64,000 bases of DNA from Phycisphaerales bacterium (GTDB lineage: Bacteria; Planctomycetota; Phycisphaerae; Phycisphaerales; SM1A02), in NCBI GenBank assembly GCA_030748805.1, contig JASMLG010000005.1:1-64000 (forward strand), given 5' to 3'. Shown one piece after another: positions 17,007-25,283 of the stretch (positions are counted from its first letter, which is position 1; every line of letters begins with the position of its first letter). The notes under the pieces were generated by a model. The model had not been told where the DNA came from. It searched no databases and saw only the letters and a program-made list of their open reading frames with translations. Made by a program: the position numbers and the translations under genes.

Positions 17007-18524
17007 GTGTTTACAATTGCTATGAAAATGCGTAGAGGATTATCGACAAGTGGACTTGTGGTTGCCATTATTCTTGCTGTAGGAGTTGGTGTATGGATGC
17101 TTTTTGGTATTGGTGGAAACACTGGTTCTAAAGGAGTTAATTCTGGTGAATTATATGAGGTGGTTGTGGGATCTTTTGATATAAAAGTCCCAACATCTGG
17201 AGAGCTTGCTTCTGAAAATCAAATTAGTATCCACAATCATCTTGAGTCTGGTGCCACTATCATTGAACTTGTTGATGAGGGAACACATGTTCAGGTTGGT
17301 GATGTGTTACTTAGATTAAACGATGAAAAAATCAGAGACAACATTCGTAATTCGGAGTTAAACGTTACTTCTGCGGTTAACAATTTGCAAAGTGCTAAGT
17401 CATCTTTATCTATTTCCGAAAAGAAACGTGATTCTGAACTGGCAGTGAAGCAGCTTGCAATTGATTTAGCAACACTTGCCTTGAAGGCGTGGCAGGATGG
17501 AGAGGTCGTTGCTAAACGTCAAGATCTTGCTCTTGCAGTTCAAACAGCTGAAAAAAATTATCAACGACTATTGAAAAAATATGAGTCTTCAGCTGAATTG
17601 TTCAAACAAGAGTTTTTAAGCAAGGATGAGCTGGACCAAGATGAAATTGCGTTATTAAACGCAGAGGCAACTCTTAAAAAAGCTCAGCTTGATGTTGATG
17701 TATATGAAAACTACACACACCATCAAAACAAGCAAAAAAAAGAATCCGATCTTCAACAAGCCCTTGATGAACACGAGCGAGCAGTTGATCGTCTTGCGTC
17801 TGAGATAAAGAGTTCCAAAGCAAACATTGATGCTAAAGAAAACCAATTACTTTCTCACCAAGAAAAACTAGAAAAACAACAAGATCAACTTAAGAAGTGT
17901 GTCGTTCTTTCCCCAGCAACTGGGATGGTTGTGTATGCATCAAGTATGAACCGTCGTGGTGAAGAAAGGGAAACTCTCGCTGTTGGGAAAAATTTGTACA
18001 GGAACGAGTTACTTATGACCATCCCGGACACCTCTAACATGGTCGCAAGGGTTAAGGTGAACGAAGCCCTGAGTGGGCTAATTGAACCTGGACAGCGGGC
18101 CACTGTAACTTGTGACGCATTCCCTGAGCATACTTATGATGGTGAGGTTTTGTCCGTTGGTGTTCTTGCCGAGGGTGGTGGTTGGAGGGATCCAAACAGA
18201 CGAGATTACACTGTAGAAATCAAGCTTGTTGACACTTTTGGAACTACTTTAAAACCATCCATGCGGTGTTCTGCGGAAATATTTGTTGCCACCGTTAGTG
18301 ATTCTTTATTCCTCCCAATTCACTCTGTCCACCGTGATGGTGGTGTCGTGTGGGTTTGGGTGCAGCGAGGTGGTGGGTTTGCTCAACAGCAAATCACAAT
18401 TGATCAGTTTAGTGATTTGTATGCCTCAGTTACTTCCGGGTTGGTTGCTGGAGATGTAGTATTGCTTCGAGAACCAACACCGGGACGGGTTGTGGGTCGA
18501 CTTCCAAGAGAAAACGGTGATTGA
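17007..18524 (+). CDS. HlyD/RND-type periplasmic adaptor (membrane fusion protein)
   Basis: The protein links an inner-membrane transporter to the TolC-like channel. It starts with GTG at 17007 and has a membrane anchor at about residues 12-30 (GLVVAIILAVGVGVWMLFG). A lipoyl half-motif (GATIIELVDEGTHVQVGDVL) is followed by a very long charged coiled coil to ~residue 295, then the second half-motif around CVVLSPATGMVVYAS and a beta-barrel domain (MVARVKVNEALSGLIEPGQ). The length of 505 residues is on the long side because of the coiled coil. No ABC, MFS or RND transporter gene adjoins it, so the inner-membrane partner must be encoded elsewhere. Confidence 0.87.
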   Translation: MFTIAMKMRRGLSTSGLVVAIILAVGVGVWMLFGIGGNTGSKGVNSGELYEVVVGSFDIKVPTSGELASENQISIHNHLESGATIIELVDEGTHVQVGDVLLRLNDEKIRDNIRNSELNVTSAVNNLQSAKSSLSISEKKRDSELAVKQLAIDLATLALKAWQDGEVVAKRQDLALAVQTAEKNYQRLLKKYESSAELFKQEFLSKDELDQDEIALLNAEATLKKAQLDVDVYENYTHHQNKQKKESDLQQALDEHERAVDRLASEIKSSKANIDAKENQLLSHQEKLEKQQDQLKKCVVLSPATGMVVYASSMNRRGEERETLAVGKNLYRNELLMTIPDTSNMVARVKVNEALSGLIEPGQRATVTCDAFPEHTYDGEVLSVGVLAEGGGWRDPNRRDYTVEIKLVDTFGTTLKPSMRCSAEIFVATVSDSLFLPIHSVHRDGGVVWVWVQRGGGFAQQQITIDQFSDLYASVTSGLVAGDVVLLREPTPGRVVGRLPRENGD

Positions 18525-19111
18525 TGTCAAAGAAAATTGTTGTAGGTGTAACTGGTGCTTCTGGCGCCCCATATCTTCTTAGATTGCTTCGCATTCTCGC
18601 TGAAGATGGGGTTGAAATTCACCTGTCTGTTTCTTCGCTTGGCAAAAGACTGCTTGCTGAGGAGTTGAATATCACGAACATAACTGCTGAGTGTTTGGGT
18701 ATACCCGAGTGCAGCGACTCGCTTGTTATTCACAACAACAACGACTTGGGTGCAACAATATCTTCTGGAACTTTTTTACATGATGGAATGGTTGTTTTGC
18801 CGTGTTCTAGTAATACTCTTGGCGCTATTGCCTCTGGAATCACCAACACTTTGGTTCAAAGAGCAGCTATGGTTTGTTTGAAAGAGAAAAGGTTGCTTGT
18901 GCTAGCGCATAGAGAATCGCCACTGAGTCTTATTGATCTACGAAATATGTGCATTCTTGCTGAGTCTGGGGCGGTTGTTGCCCCATTATCGCCTGGTTTT
19001 TATATGAAACCAGACTCCCTTGAAGATATTGTAGATTTTATGGTTGGCAAGATTGCAGACCTGTTGGGTATACGCCATTCTCTTCCAATTCGCTGGAATT
19101 CTGATAAGTAG
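18524..19111 (+). CDS. ubiX: Flavin prenyltransferase UbiX
   Basis: UbiX attaches a dimethylallyl group to FMN to make prenylated FMN, the cofactor of UbiD decarboxylases. The start KKIVVGVTGASGAPYLLRLL is the flavin-binding hallmark. The segment GTFLHDGMVVLPCSSNTLGAIASGITNTL carries the conserved serine cluster, and LLVLAHRESPLSLIDLRNM matches the phosphate-contact region. The length of 195 residues is standard. The ATG at 18524 overlaps the TGA of the adaptor gene (TGATG), implying coupled translation with the exporter genes. No ubiD homologue is in the window. Confidence 0.93.
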   Translation: MSKKIVVGVTGASGAPYLLRLLRILAEDGVEIHLSVSSLGKRLLAEELNITNITAECLGIPECSDSLVIHNNNDLGATISSGTFLHDGMVVLPCSSNTLGAIASGITNTLVQRAAMVCLKEKRLLVLAHRESPLSLIDLRNMCILAESGAVVAPLSPGFYMKPDSLEDIVDFMVGKIADLLGIRHSLPIRWNSDK

Positions 19112-19146
19112 TTCGTCTCTGTCGCTTTCCGTGATACACTTTTACT

Positions 19147-19665
19147 ATGCGACACATACTACTACTTATTGCTTTCGTGTTTTATGGTTGTTCATCTATT
19201 GCAACCTATCCCCCAATTGAAGAGAAAACTATTCTTGCGCCACCAAATCCGGCTAATGAACCGGTGCCAACAATAATGGGTAAGGTTATTACTTACTCTC
19301 ATGAGCATTATGGCGGCATGGATTCTATTGTTTTTAATTTGCCCGAAGGTGTAAACAAAAAAACATACGACCTTGTTGGTGATTTTGTTGAGAATGCAAC
19401 CCCAATGTCCACCGAGAATGAACTTTCATATCACATAGTTGAACTTCGGATCCGTGGTCTTTCTGCTGATGCGGATGTACTTTTTCCATCCGCAAGTGGA
19501 AACTATGGAATGGCAACTGTGCGATTGAAGTCTTCAATACTTGGTGATTGGGAGGTTGTGAATGACAGAGTGTGGTTAATCCCGGTTGAAACTCCTCCGC
19601 TTCCAACATACAACACAAGCGATATGGAACTTGTTGAAGTAGAATCTTCCGATTATGAGAATTGA
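19147..19665 (+). CDS. Unrecognised lipoprotein
   Basis: The sequence begins MRHILLLIAFVFYGCSS, a short lipoprotein signal with lipobox FYGC. The mature ~157 residues are strand-rich and contain no motif that I know; PTIMGKVITYSHEHYGGMDS and ADVLFPSASGNYGM are recognisable landmarks for later comparison. It probably resides in the periplasm or at the outer membrane. It follows ubiX after 35 bp. A TACACT hexamer at 19135-19140 ends six bases before the ATG and there is no ribosome-binding site, so the transcript may be leaderless. Its 3' end overlaps the next gene by 11 bases. Confidence 0.75.
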   Translation: MRHILLLIAFVFYGCSSIATYPPIEEKTILAPPNPANEPVPTIMGKVITYSHEHYGGMDSIVFNLPEGVNKKTYDLVGDFVENATPMSTENELSYHIVELRIRGLSADADVLFPSASGNYGMATVRLKSSILGDWEVVNDRVWLIPVETPPLPTYNTSDMELVEVESSDYEN

Positions 19666-20098
19666 CCCTAGGTGGATTGATGAGGCTGTTTTGCAAGCCG
19701 AAAAATCTTGGTCAGAGGGTGGTATCCCAATTGGTTCTGTTCTTGTAAATTGTGTGGGGGAAATTGTTTCGTGTGGACACAACGAGCGGGTGCAAAGTGG
19801 TGATCCAACAGCTCACGCAGAAGTTGTCTGTTTTAGAAACGCTGGCAGAAGGCGCGATTGGAAAGAACTTACTATTGTTTCAACACTAAGTCCGTGCATT
19901 ATGTGTACTGGTACAACCCTGTTATTTGGTCTAAAACGCGTAATTGTTGGAGAAAATAAAAATTTCCTTGGCGCAGAGGCGTTAATGTGTTCGAATGGTG
20001 TACATGTTACTGTGCTTCAAGATGAACGTTGTATAGAATTAATGAAACGGTTTCTAACTGAGAAACCGGATCTTTGGTCAGAAGATATTGGCCAATAA
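19655..20098 (+). CDS. Cytidine/deoxycytidylate deaminase-family nucleobase or nucleoside deaminase
   Basis: The zinc-binding deaminase motifs are clear: HAEVVCFRNAGRR (His and catalytic Glu) near residue 50 and LSPCIMCTGTTLLFGL (two Cys) near residue 79. The closest style is the cytosine deaminase/guanine deaminase-like branch with the PCxMC loop, and the residues after it (VIVGENKNFLGAEALM) resemble fungal cytosine deaminases, where the C-terminal helix caps the active site. A tRNA adenosine deaminase (TadA) is less likely because the substrate loop differs. Product length is 147 residues. It starts inside the preceding lipoprotein gene, so the two are probably coexpressed. Confidence 0.82.
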   Translation: MRIDPRWIDEAVLQAEKSWSEGGIPIGSVLVNCVGEIVSCGHNERVQSGDPTAHAEVVCFRNAGRRRDWKELTIVSTLSPCIMCTGTTLLFGLKRVIVGENKNFLGAEALMCSNGVHVTVLQDERCIELMKRFLTEKPDLWSEDIGQ

Positions 20099-20115
20099 AT
20101 AAATGGAGGTGTCGT

Positions 20116-20247
20116 ATGAAACGACCAATTACGCCAAAGCGGCAACAAACTAGCCGCCCCAAAATGTCTACACGAAAGAGTATTCGTGTGCTGAGACCGT
20201 CAAGTAGTCACGCAAAAACGATTCGACCAAACGCGTCTACAAAGTAA
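20116..20247 (+). CDS. Very basic 43-residue peptide without acidic residues
   Basis: An ATG at 20116 is preceded at a proper distance by a perfect GGAGG (20105-20109), one of the strongest ribosome-binding sites in the window. The 43 codons encode 13 Lys/Arg and no Asp or Glu, starting MKRPITPKRQQTSRPKM and ending IRPNASTK, then TAA. The composition is like small ribosomal or nucleic-acid-binding proteins, but I do not recognise a family; it is not bL34, bL36 or Thx by eye. It lies 17 bp after the deaminase gene on the same strand and is followed by the convergent thiolase gene. The strong site and composition support a real gene; function is unknown. Confidence 0.65.
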   Translation: MKRPITPKRQQTSRPKMSTRKSIRVLRPSSSHAKTIRPNASTK

Positions 20248-20264
20248 TAACTCGCTTGCTCGTC

Positions 20265-21452
20265 TTAATCACGTTCAACTAGCATTGTTACTGCGTTTCC
20301 GCCACCCAAACATAAACTCACAACCCCTTTTGTTGCGCCTGTTCTTTTCATGTGGTGAATAAGGGAGACAAGAACTCGGGTTCCTGATGCACCAATCGGG
20401 TGGCCGAGTGCGATTCCTCCTCCGCCAACATTTACTTTTGATAAATCTACTCCAAGGTGTGCCATGTTTTGGAGTACTTGAACTGCAAAGGCCTCGTTAA
20501 TTTCAAACAAATCTATGTCGTCAACAGAAAGGCTGTTCCTCTGAAGAAGTTGTTCGATGCCAAGACCTGGAGCAGTAAATATTTTCTTGGGTTCAACACC
20601 AAACGTGTTGCTGTCAACGATGCGGACAAGTTGGGTTGCGCCTGTTTTTTCTGCTTCTTCTTGTGACATAACAACCACGGCGGCACCACCGTCTGAAATT
20701 TGTGATGCATTTCCTGCGGTTACCGACCCCTCTTTTGCAAATGCTGGTCGTAATTTTCCAAGGGATTCTGTGGTTGAATCACCACGAACACCTTCGTCTT
20801 GAGATATATCTGCTCGTTGTTTTATTTGTTTTGCTTCTAGCGAGATTATCTCTTCATCAAACCACCCAGACTCGATAGCAAGGGCGGCACGTTGGTGAGA
20901 TGCCGAAGAAAGTTCGTCTTGCTCTTCACGTGATATGGAAAATTCGGTTGCTGTCCACTCAGCAGCACTTCCCATTCCCCAGTTTTCAAACGGGCAGGTT
21001 AAACCATCATGTTGCATGTGATCTATCAACTCGCCAGGACCAAATTTTATTCCGTTTCGAACATGTGCAATATGTGGAGAGTTCGACATGTTTTCCATAC
21101 CACCAGCAACCACTGTTTTGTTGTCACCAGAACGGATTGATTGGGCGGCTTGCATTACTGTTTGTAATCCGCTTCCACAAACTTTATTTATGGTAACTGC
21201 GGATAAGGAATTTGGTAGACCAGCAAGAAGGCCTGCTTGCCTAGCTGGGTTTTGCCCCAAGCCAGCTTGTAATACGCACCCCATGATGCACTCGTCAATA
21301 TTTTCTGGTTGTACTCCTGAATCTTCAACTGCGGCTTCGATTGCCCACGCACCAAGTTGTGGTGATGGTACTCTTGATAAACCTCCTAAAAAACGACCTA
21401 CTGGAGTTCTGCGGGCGGAGACAATGATTGGTTGTTGTTGGGGTGTTGTCAT
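20265..21452 (-). CDS. Acetyl-CoA C-acetyltransferase (thiolase)
   Basis: Thiolases condense two acetyl-CoA or cleave 3-ketoacyl-CoA. All three active-site regions are present: the nucleophilic cysteine in INKVCGSGLQTVMQ near residue 90, the histidine in GGGIALGHPIGASGTRV near 348, and the acid-base cysteine in VSLCLGGGNAVTM near 379, with NEAFAVQ between. The length of 395 residues is typical of biosynthetic (PhaA/AtoB-like) thiolases. Only 17 bp separate it from the convergent basic-peptide gene. Nearby fbp, PrpD-like and MeaB-like genes point to acyl-CoA metabolism, but no ketoacyl reductase or transferase is adjacent, so the direction in vivo is uncertain. Confidence 0.92.
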   Translation of the reverse strand: MTTPQQQPIIVSARRTPVGRFLGGLSRVPSPQLGAWAIEAAVEDSGVQPENIDECIMGCVLQAGLGQNPARQAGLLAGLPNSLSAVTINKVCGSGLQTVMQAAQSIRSGDNKTVVAGGMENMSNSPHIAHVRNGIKFGPGELIDHMQHDGLTCPFENWGMGSAAEWTATEFSISREEQDELSSASHQRAALAIESGWFDEEIISLEAKQIKQRADISQDEGVRGDSTTESLGKLRPAFAKEGSVTAGNASQISDGGAAVVVMSQEEAEKTGATQLVRIVDSNTFGVEPKKIFTAPGLGIEQLLQRNSLSVDDIDLFEINEAFAVQVLQNMAHLGVDLSKVNVGGGGIALGHPIGASGTRVLVSLIHHMKRTGATKGVVSLCLGGGNAVTMLVERD

Positions 21453-21552
21453 GGTGTTTTCTCTTCATCCAAAGAAAGGGTAGAATGCTCTGTATTCGAA
21501 CAGCGGTAAACGTACCATCCTAATCGAAATTTCATGCCAAGGGATACCATTT

Positions 21553-22539
21553 ATGGAAAAGCGCTGGACACAAGATAACCTCACAAGCCTACAAAGCAAC
21601 ATCCTTGCTGAAGAGCAAAAACACCCCGGAGCAACCGGCGAGTTTAGTTGGATTTTATCCGCCATTTCTCTTGCAACCAAGGCCATTGGAAACAAGGTGC
21701 GATGTGCGAGAATTCAAGATGTAATTGGTGAAGTCGGAGAAACCAACGTTCAGGGAGAGATTCAGCACAAACTCGATGTTATTGCAAATGAAATAATTCT
21801 GAGGTGTCTTGGAGATCGGGAAAACATTGGGGTTCTTGCGAGTGAAGAAAACGAAACCCCGTTTTTGCTTAGAAGAAGGATTGAGGGTGGGCGGTATGCC
21901 GTGTTGTTTGACCCGCTTGATGGTTCATCCAACATTGATTCTTCTGTTGGGGTTGGAACTATTTTTAGTGTTTTACGGCTTTCTGACGAGGGTTCTAGGG
22001 AAGAAGCAATGTTGTCCAGAGGAAAAGAGCAGGTTGCTGCAGGATATGTTTTATACGGATCCTCAACAGTTCTAGTGCTCACCACTGGAAACGGTGTAGA
22101 TATGTTTGTGCTTGATCAATCTATTGGCTCGTTTGTGTTGGTTTCAAAGGGTATTAAAATACCAAATGATAACTGTACCTATTCTATTAACGAGGCATAT
22201 ACCAACAAGTTTAGTAATGGCGTACAACAATACTTAAAGTGGGCACATCAAAACAATTATTCAAGTAGATATATAGGTTCGATGGTTGCTGATGTACATC
22301 GTGTCTTATTAAAAGGCGGGGTATTCTTATATCCTCCAACAACAGATAAGCCAGAAGGAAAACTTCGGCTAATGTATGAAGCAAACCCAATGGCAATGAT
22401 TATCGAACAGGCGGGTGGCAAGGCTGTTGCAAAAGGAAAACGTATATTAGATATTAACCCAGATGGTCTACACCAAAGGACAAGCGTGTTGCTTGGTTCA
22501 ACTGACCAGGTCGACGCAGTATTACAACATTTAACATGA
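21553..22539 (+). CDS. fbp: Fructose-1,6-bisphosphatase class I
   Basis: Fbp removes the 1-phosphate from fructose 1,6-bisphosphate in gluconeogenesis. The metal-binding strand VLFDPLDGSSNIDSSVGVG is near residue 118 and the substrate signature GKLRLMYEANPMAMIIEQAGG near residue 268. The length of 328 residues is standard for class I. Cytosolic. The ATG at 21553 is divergent from the thiolase gene across a 100-bp gap. The next gene overlaps its stop by four bases (ATGA), so fbp and the PrpD-like gene are likely cotranscribed. Confidence 0.95.
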   Translation: MEKRWTQDNLTSLQSNILAEEQKHPGATGEFSWILSAISLATKAIGNKVRCARIQDVIGEVGETNVQGEIQHKLDVIANEIILRCLGDRENIGVLASEENETPFLLRRRIEGGRYAVLFDPLDGSSNIDSSVGVGTIFSVLRLSDEGSREEAMLSRGKEQVAAGYVLYGSSTVLVLTTGNGVDMFVLDQSIGSFVLVSKGIKIPNDNCTYSINEAYTNKFSNGVQQYLKWAHQNNYSSRYIGSMVADVHRVLLKGGVFLYPPTTDKPEGKLRLMYEANPMAMIIEQAGGKAVAKGKRILDINPDGLHQRTSVLLGSTDQVDAVLQHLT

Positions 22540-24098
22540 CTACAACTACAACAACATCTGTCGTTCTTTCAAAAAACACAAACCAAGCACTTGGAATCGG
22601 TCGCTTTGCGGTCGATTTTATGAACAACACAATTGGCGAGCCCTCTCAGGACGTGCTAGATCGTACAACGCTCTTTTTTACGGATGCTGTGTTGTGTGGT
22701 TTATCTGCGGTTGCTGTTAAAACAAATGCCCCAACCATTCTTAGAAATGAGGCACTTTCGTTTCCTGTTGAGGGCGGGGCGACGGTGTTTGGTTCTGCCA
22801 TCAGTGTTTTCCCAGAAAAAGCGATACTTGCAAACTGCGCTGCGGTCCGAGAATGGGACTCAAATGGAACAAATTTTGGGTACAACCCAAAACTTGGACA
22901 CACCGCTGGTGAGTTTGGGCACAATGATTTTTATAGTGTTCCTGTCGCAGCTGCACAGGTTATGAATCTTGGTGGTGGTGATGCGCTTCGTGGAATGATT
23001 TTGCTTGATGAAATACGTGGTCGACTTGCCGAAGTTTTTAGTTTAAAAACATATAAAATTGACCATGTTGTCCATGGAGCAATTGCTTCAGCTGCTGTGT
23101 ATGGCGCAATGTGTGGCGCAACACCCGAGCAAATAGAAGCCGCCATCGGAATGTGTGTGGCACACTTTGTCCCGTGGAGAGCTATTCGTGCTGGTAAACA
23201 ATTGTCTGACTCCAAGGGTTCCTCCGCAGCAATTAGTACTGAGGTTGCCATTGTTTCTATGAAGCGGGCAATGAATGGATTTATGGGTCCTCGTGATATT
23301 TTCAGAAATCCAGAATCAATGTTTCGACAGTTTGAACAAACTGGTGGTGACTCTCCATTTGATTTGATTTTGTCACACAGCGGCTCTGATTTTGCTGTAA
23401 TGGGGATGCATTTTAAAATCGGGTTGTATGAACACCAATCAGCTGGTGCGTTGCAGGGTCTACTTAATTTGATTGAGAAAAATCCAGCCATTGCTTTAGA
23501 TCCTTCACAAATTGAGTGTATAAAAATTACGGCGTATGAACCAGCATTTGGAATCATCGGAGACCCTGCAAAGCGTAACCCAAAAACGCGTCAATCTGCA
23601 GATCACTCTATGGTCTACATCGTGTCGGCAATGTTACGAAAAGCAAAAGAGGTGGTCGAGTCTGATGGGATTGGGTTTTTTGATAATTCAAACGACGAGG
23701 TGTGGAAGCGACTCATGCTCACGCCTTATGATTTTGATCTTGATGCAATCACAAACGAAACCACCCAATCTATTATGAAAACAATAGTTTTCGAACACGG
23801 CGGTCAGGAGTTCGATGAAAAATATCCTGATGGAATACCAACCTCTGTACACATAACTATGAAAAATGGAGAGGTGTTTGATAGTGGTTTAATTATGTAC
23901 CCAAGTGGCCACGCTCGAAACAATGTGTGTGATTTGGAAGATATTCTTCAAGCAAAGTTTGCTATGCATGGGCAAATTGCTATGGACGACCCTTCTATTA
24001 TTGTTGACCGTTGTAACGCTATTGCAAGTCTTGATTCAGATTCAGTTCAATCTATTTGGGATGTCACTCTAGCAAACCGACCGGTATATAAAGATTGA
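22536..24098 (+). CDS. MmgE/PrpD-family protein (2-methylcitrate dehydratase-like)
   Basis: PrpD converts 2-methylcitrate to cis-aconitate derivatives in propionate oxidation. The 520-residue protein has the family layout: an N-terminal helical domain with AAVREWDSNGTNFGYNP and GHNDFYSVPVAAAQ, a central YGAMCGATPEQIEAAIGM, then WRAIRAGKQLSDSKGSSAAIS, and a C-terminal lid domain with QSADHSMVYIVSAM. The pieces equivalent to the active-site DxNG and GKQ-SK segments are visible. Iminodisuccinate epimerase and cis-aconitate decarboxylase are relatives, so the substrate is not certain. The start overlaps fbp by four bases, and the gene ends one base before the convergent MeaB-like gene. Confidence 0.83.
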   Translation: MTTTTTTSVVLSKNTNQALGIGRFAVDFMNNTIGEPSQDVLDRTTLFFTDAVLCGLSAVAVKTNAPTILRNEALSFPVEGGATVFGSAISVFPEKAILANCAAVREWDSNGTNFGYNPKLGHTAGEFGHNDFYSVPVAAAQVMNLGGGDALRGMILLDEIRGRLAEVFSLKTYKIDHVVHGAIASAAVYGAMCGATPEQIEAAIGMCVAHFVPWRAIRAGKQLSDSKGSSAAISTEVAIVSMKRAMNGFMGPRDIFRNPESMFRQFEQTGGDSPFDLILSHSGSDFAVMGMHFKIGLYEHQSAGALQGLLNLIEKNPAIALDPSQIECIKITAYEPAFGIIGDPAKRNPKTRQSADHSMVYIVSAMLRKAKEVVESDGIGFFDNSNDEVWKRLMLTPYDFDLDAITNETTQSIMKTIVFEHGGQEFDEKYPDGIPTSVHITMKNGEVFDSGLIMYPSGHARNNVCDLEDILQAKFAMHGQIAMDDPSIIVDRCNAIASLDSDSVQSIWDVTLANRPVYKD

Positions 24099-24099
24099 T

Positions 24100-25224
24100 T
24101 TACGAGGGCAATAGGTGAGATAGAAGTTCTACGACACCTTTGCCTTGTGTGGCGATGGTTTCTAGGATTTCTCTACCTGACGCTATATCTAAGAGTTCGC
24201 GTACCAGAGCGCTGTCGCCATCGTAATCTGCTTTGTTAACCACAAAAGTATCTGCTATTTCTAGTATCCCCGCCTTGTCCATTTGGACTGAGTCTCCCAT
24301 TCCTGGTACAAGAACTACCACTGTTTTGTCGACTACATCTCTAACAGCCACATCGTTTTGACCAGCTCCAACTGTTTCAACAAACACATGCTCAAAACCT
24401 GCGCCTCCAACAAGCTCGAGTATTTCTGGTAACGAGTTGTAATCTTCTCCAACCCTTGCCAAGCTTCTATAAAAAACATTGTTATCAACCGTGTTGAAAT
24501 CCACCCGTAAACGGTCGCCCAAAAGTGCACCGCTACTTATTGGACTCATTGGGTCGTATGCAACAATTGCTAATTTCTCACCGCGCCGAACTTTTTCTGC
24601 AGCCATCGTTGCGGTAAGGGTTGATTTTCCAGCTCCAGGGGAACCAGTAAATCCAATTACAACTTCTGGTCTCTTGCGCGGAGCGTCTACTTTTTCACCA
24701 TCTTCTATCAGGCTGATGTTTCGAGCAAGTGTTGCTAGAGAATTGTCGATAGTTGTTGAAAGTGGCTCATATGGAAGGGTTGCCGAACGAACGGCATCTA
24801 CAATATCAAGCATACTCGTGCCGGTGTGATAGACACCGCGTACTCCCGAATCAAGAAGTGGCTGGATGTCTTTTTGTGGAATAATTCCACCAACATCGAC
24901 TGTCAAATCTGGGCGACCCACACTTTGTAGTTCTTCCATTAATCGGGGCACTAGAACAAGATGAGAGTTGCTCATCATGGAACACGCCACCATGTCTACA
25001 TCTTCGTCTCGAGCAGAGATAGCGAGAGATCTTGGTGTTTGCCATAGTCCAGAATAAATAACATGAATACCACTGTCGCGAAGCGCTCTTGCTATAAGTT
25101 TTACGCCTCGGTCATGTCCATCGAGACCCATTTTCCCAAGCAAAACACGGGGCCTGTGTGGAAGGTCGCCACATCGGTCTTTTTTCTCTAGTTGGGTGGT
25201 TGGATCGGTAGTTGGAGAAGTCAT
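24100..25224 (-). CDS. B12-binding domain fused to MeaB/ArgK-type GTPase
   Basis: MeaB-type G proteins load and protect adenosylcobalamin in acyl-CoA mutases. Residues ~20-150 form a cobalamin-binding domain with GLDGHDRG (the D-x-H-x-x-G histidine loop), MSNSHLVLVPRLMEEL and VGGIIPQKD. Residues ~185-370 form the G domain: Walker A TGSPGAGKSTL, YDPMSPISSGALLGDR, the switch region ETVGAGQNDVAV and NKAD for guanine. This is the N-terminal two thirds of the IcmF fused mutase, but the substrate-binding mutase domain is absent. The G domain is also shorter than free MeaB and lacks most of its C-terminal dimerisation arm. I prefer the ATG at 25224; a GTG at 25233 would add three residues. The mutase large subunit is presumably encoded elsewhere. 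Confidence 0.85.
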   Translation of the reverse strand: MTSPTTDPTTQLEKKDRCGDLPHRPRVLLGKMGLDGHDRGVKLIARALRDSGIHVIYSGLWQTPRSLAISARDEDVDMVACSMMSNSHLVLVPRLMEELQSVGRPDLTVDVGGIIPQKDIQPLLDSGVRGVYHTGTSMLDIVDAVRSATLPYEPLSTTIDNSLATLARNISLIEDGEKVDAPRKRPEVVIGFTGSPGAGKSTLTATMAAEKVRRGEKLAIVAYDPMSPISSGALLGDRLRVDFNTVDNNVFYRSLARVGEDYNSLPEILELVGGAGFEHVFVETVGAGQNDVAVRDVVDKTVVVLVPGMGDSVQMDKAGILEIADTFVVNKADYDGDSALVRELLDIASGREILETIATQGKGVVELLSHLLPS

Positions 25225-25283
25225 ATATGGCACATGATATCAGGAGTCAAACAGTCGTTATTGGCTGTATTGTACGCATCTGT

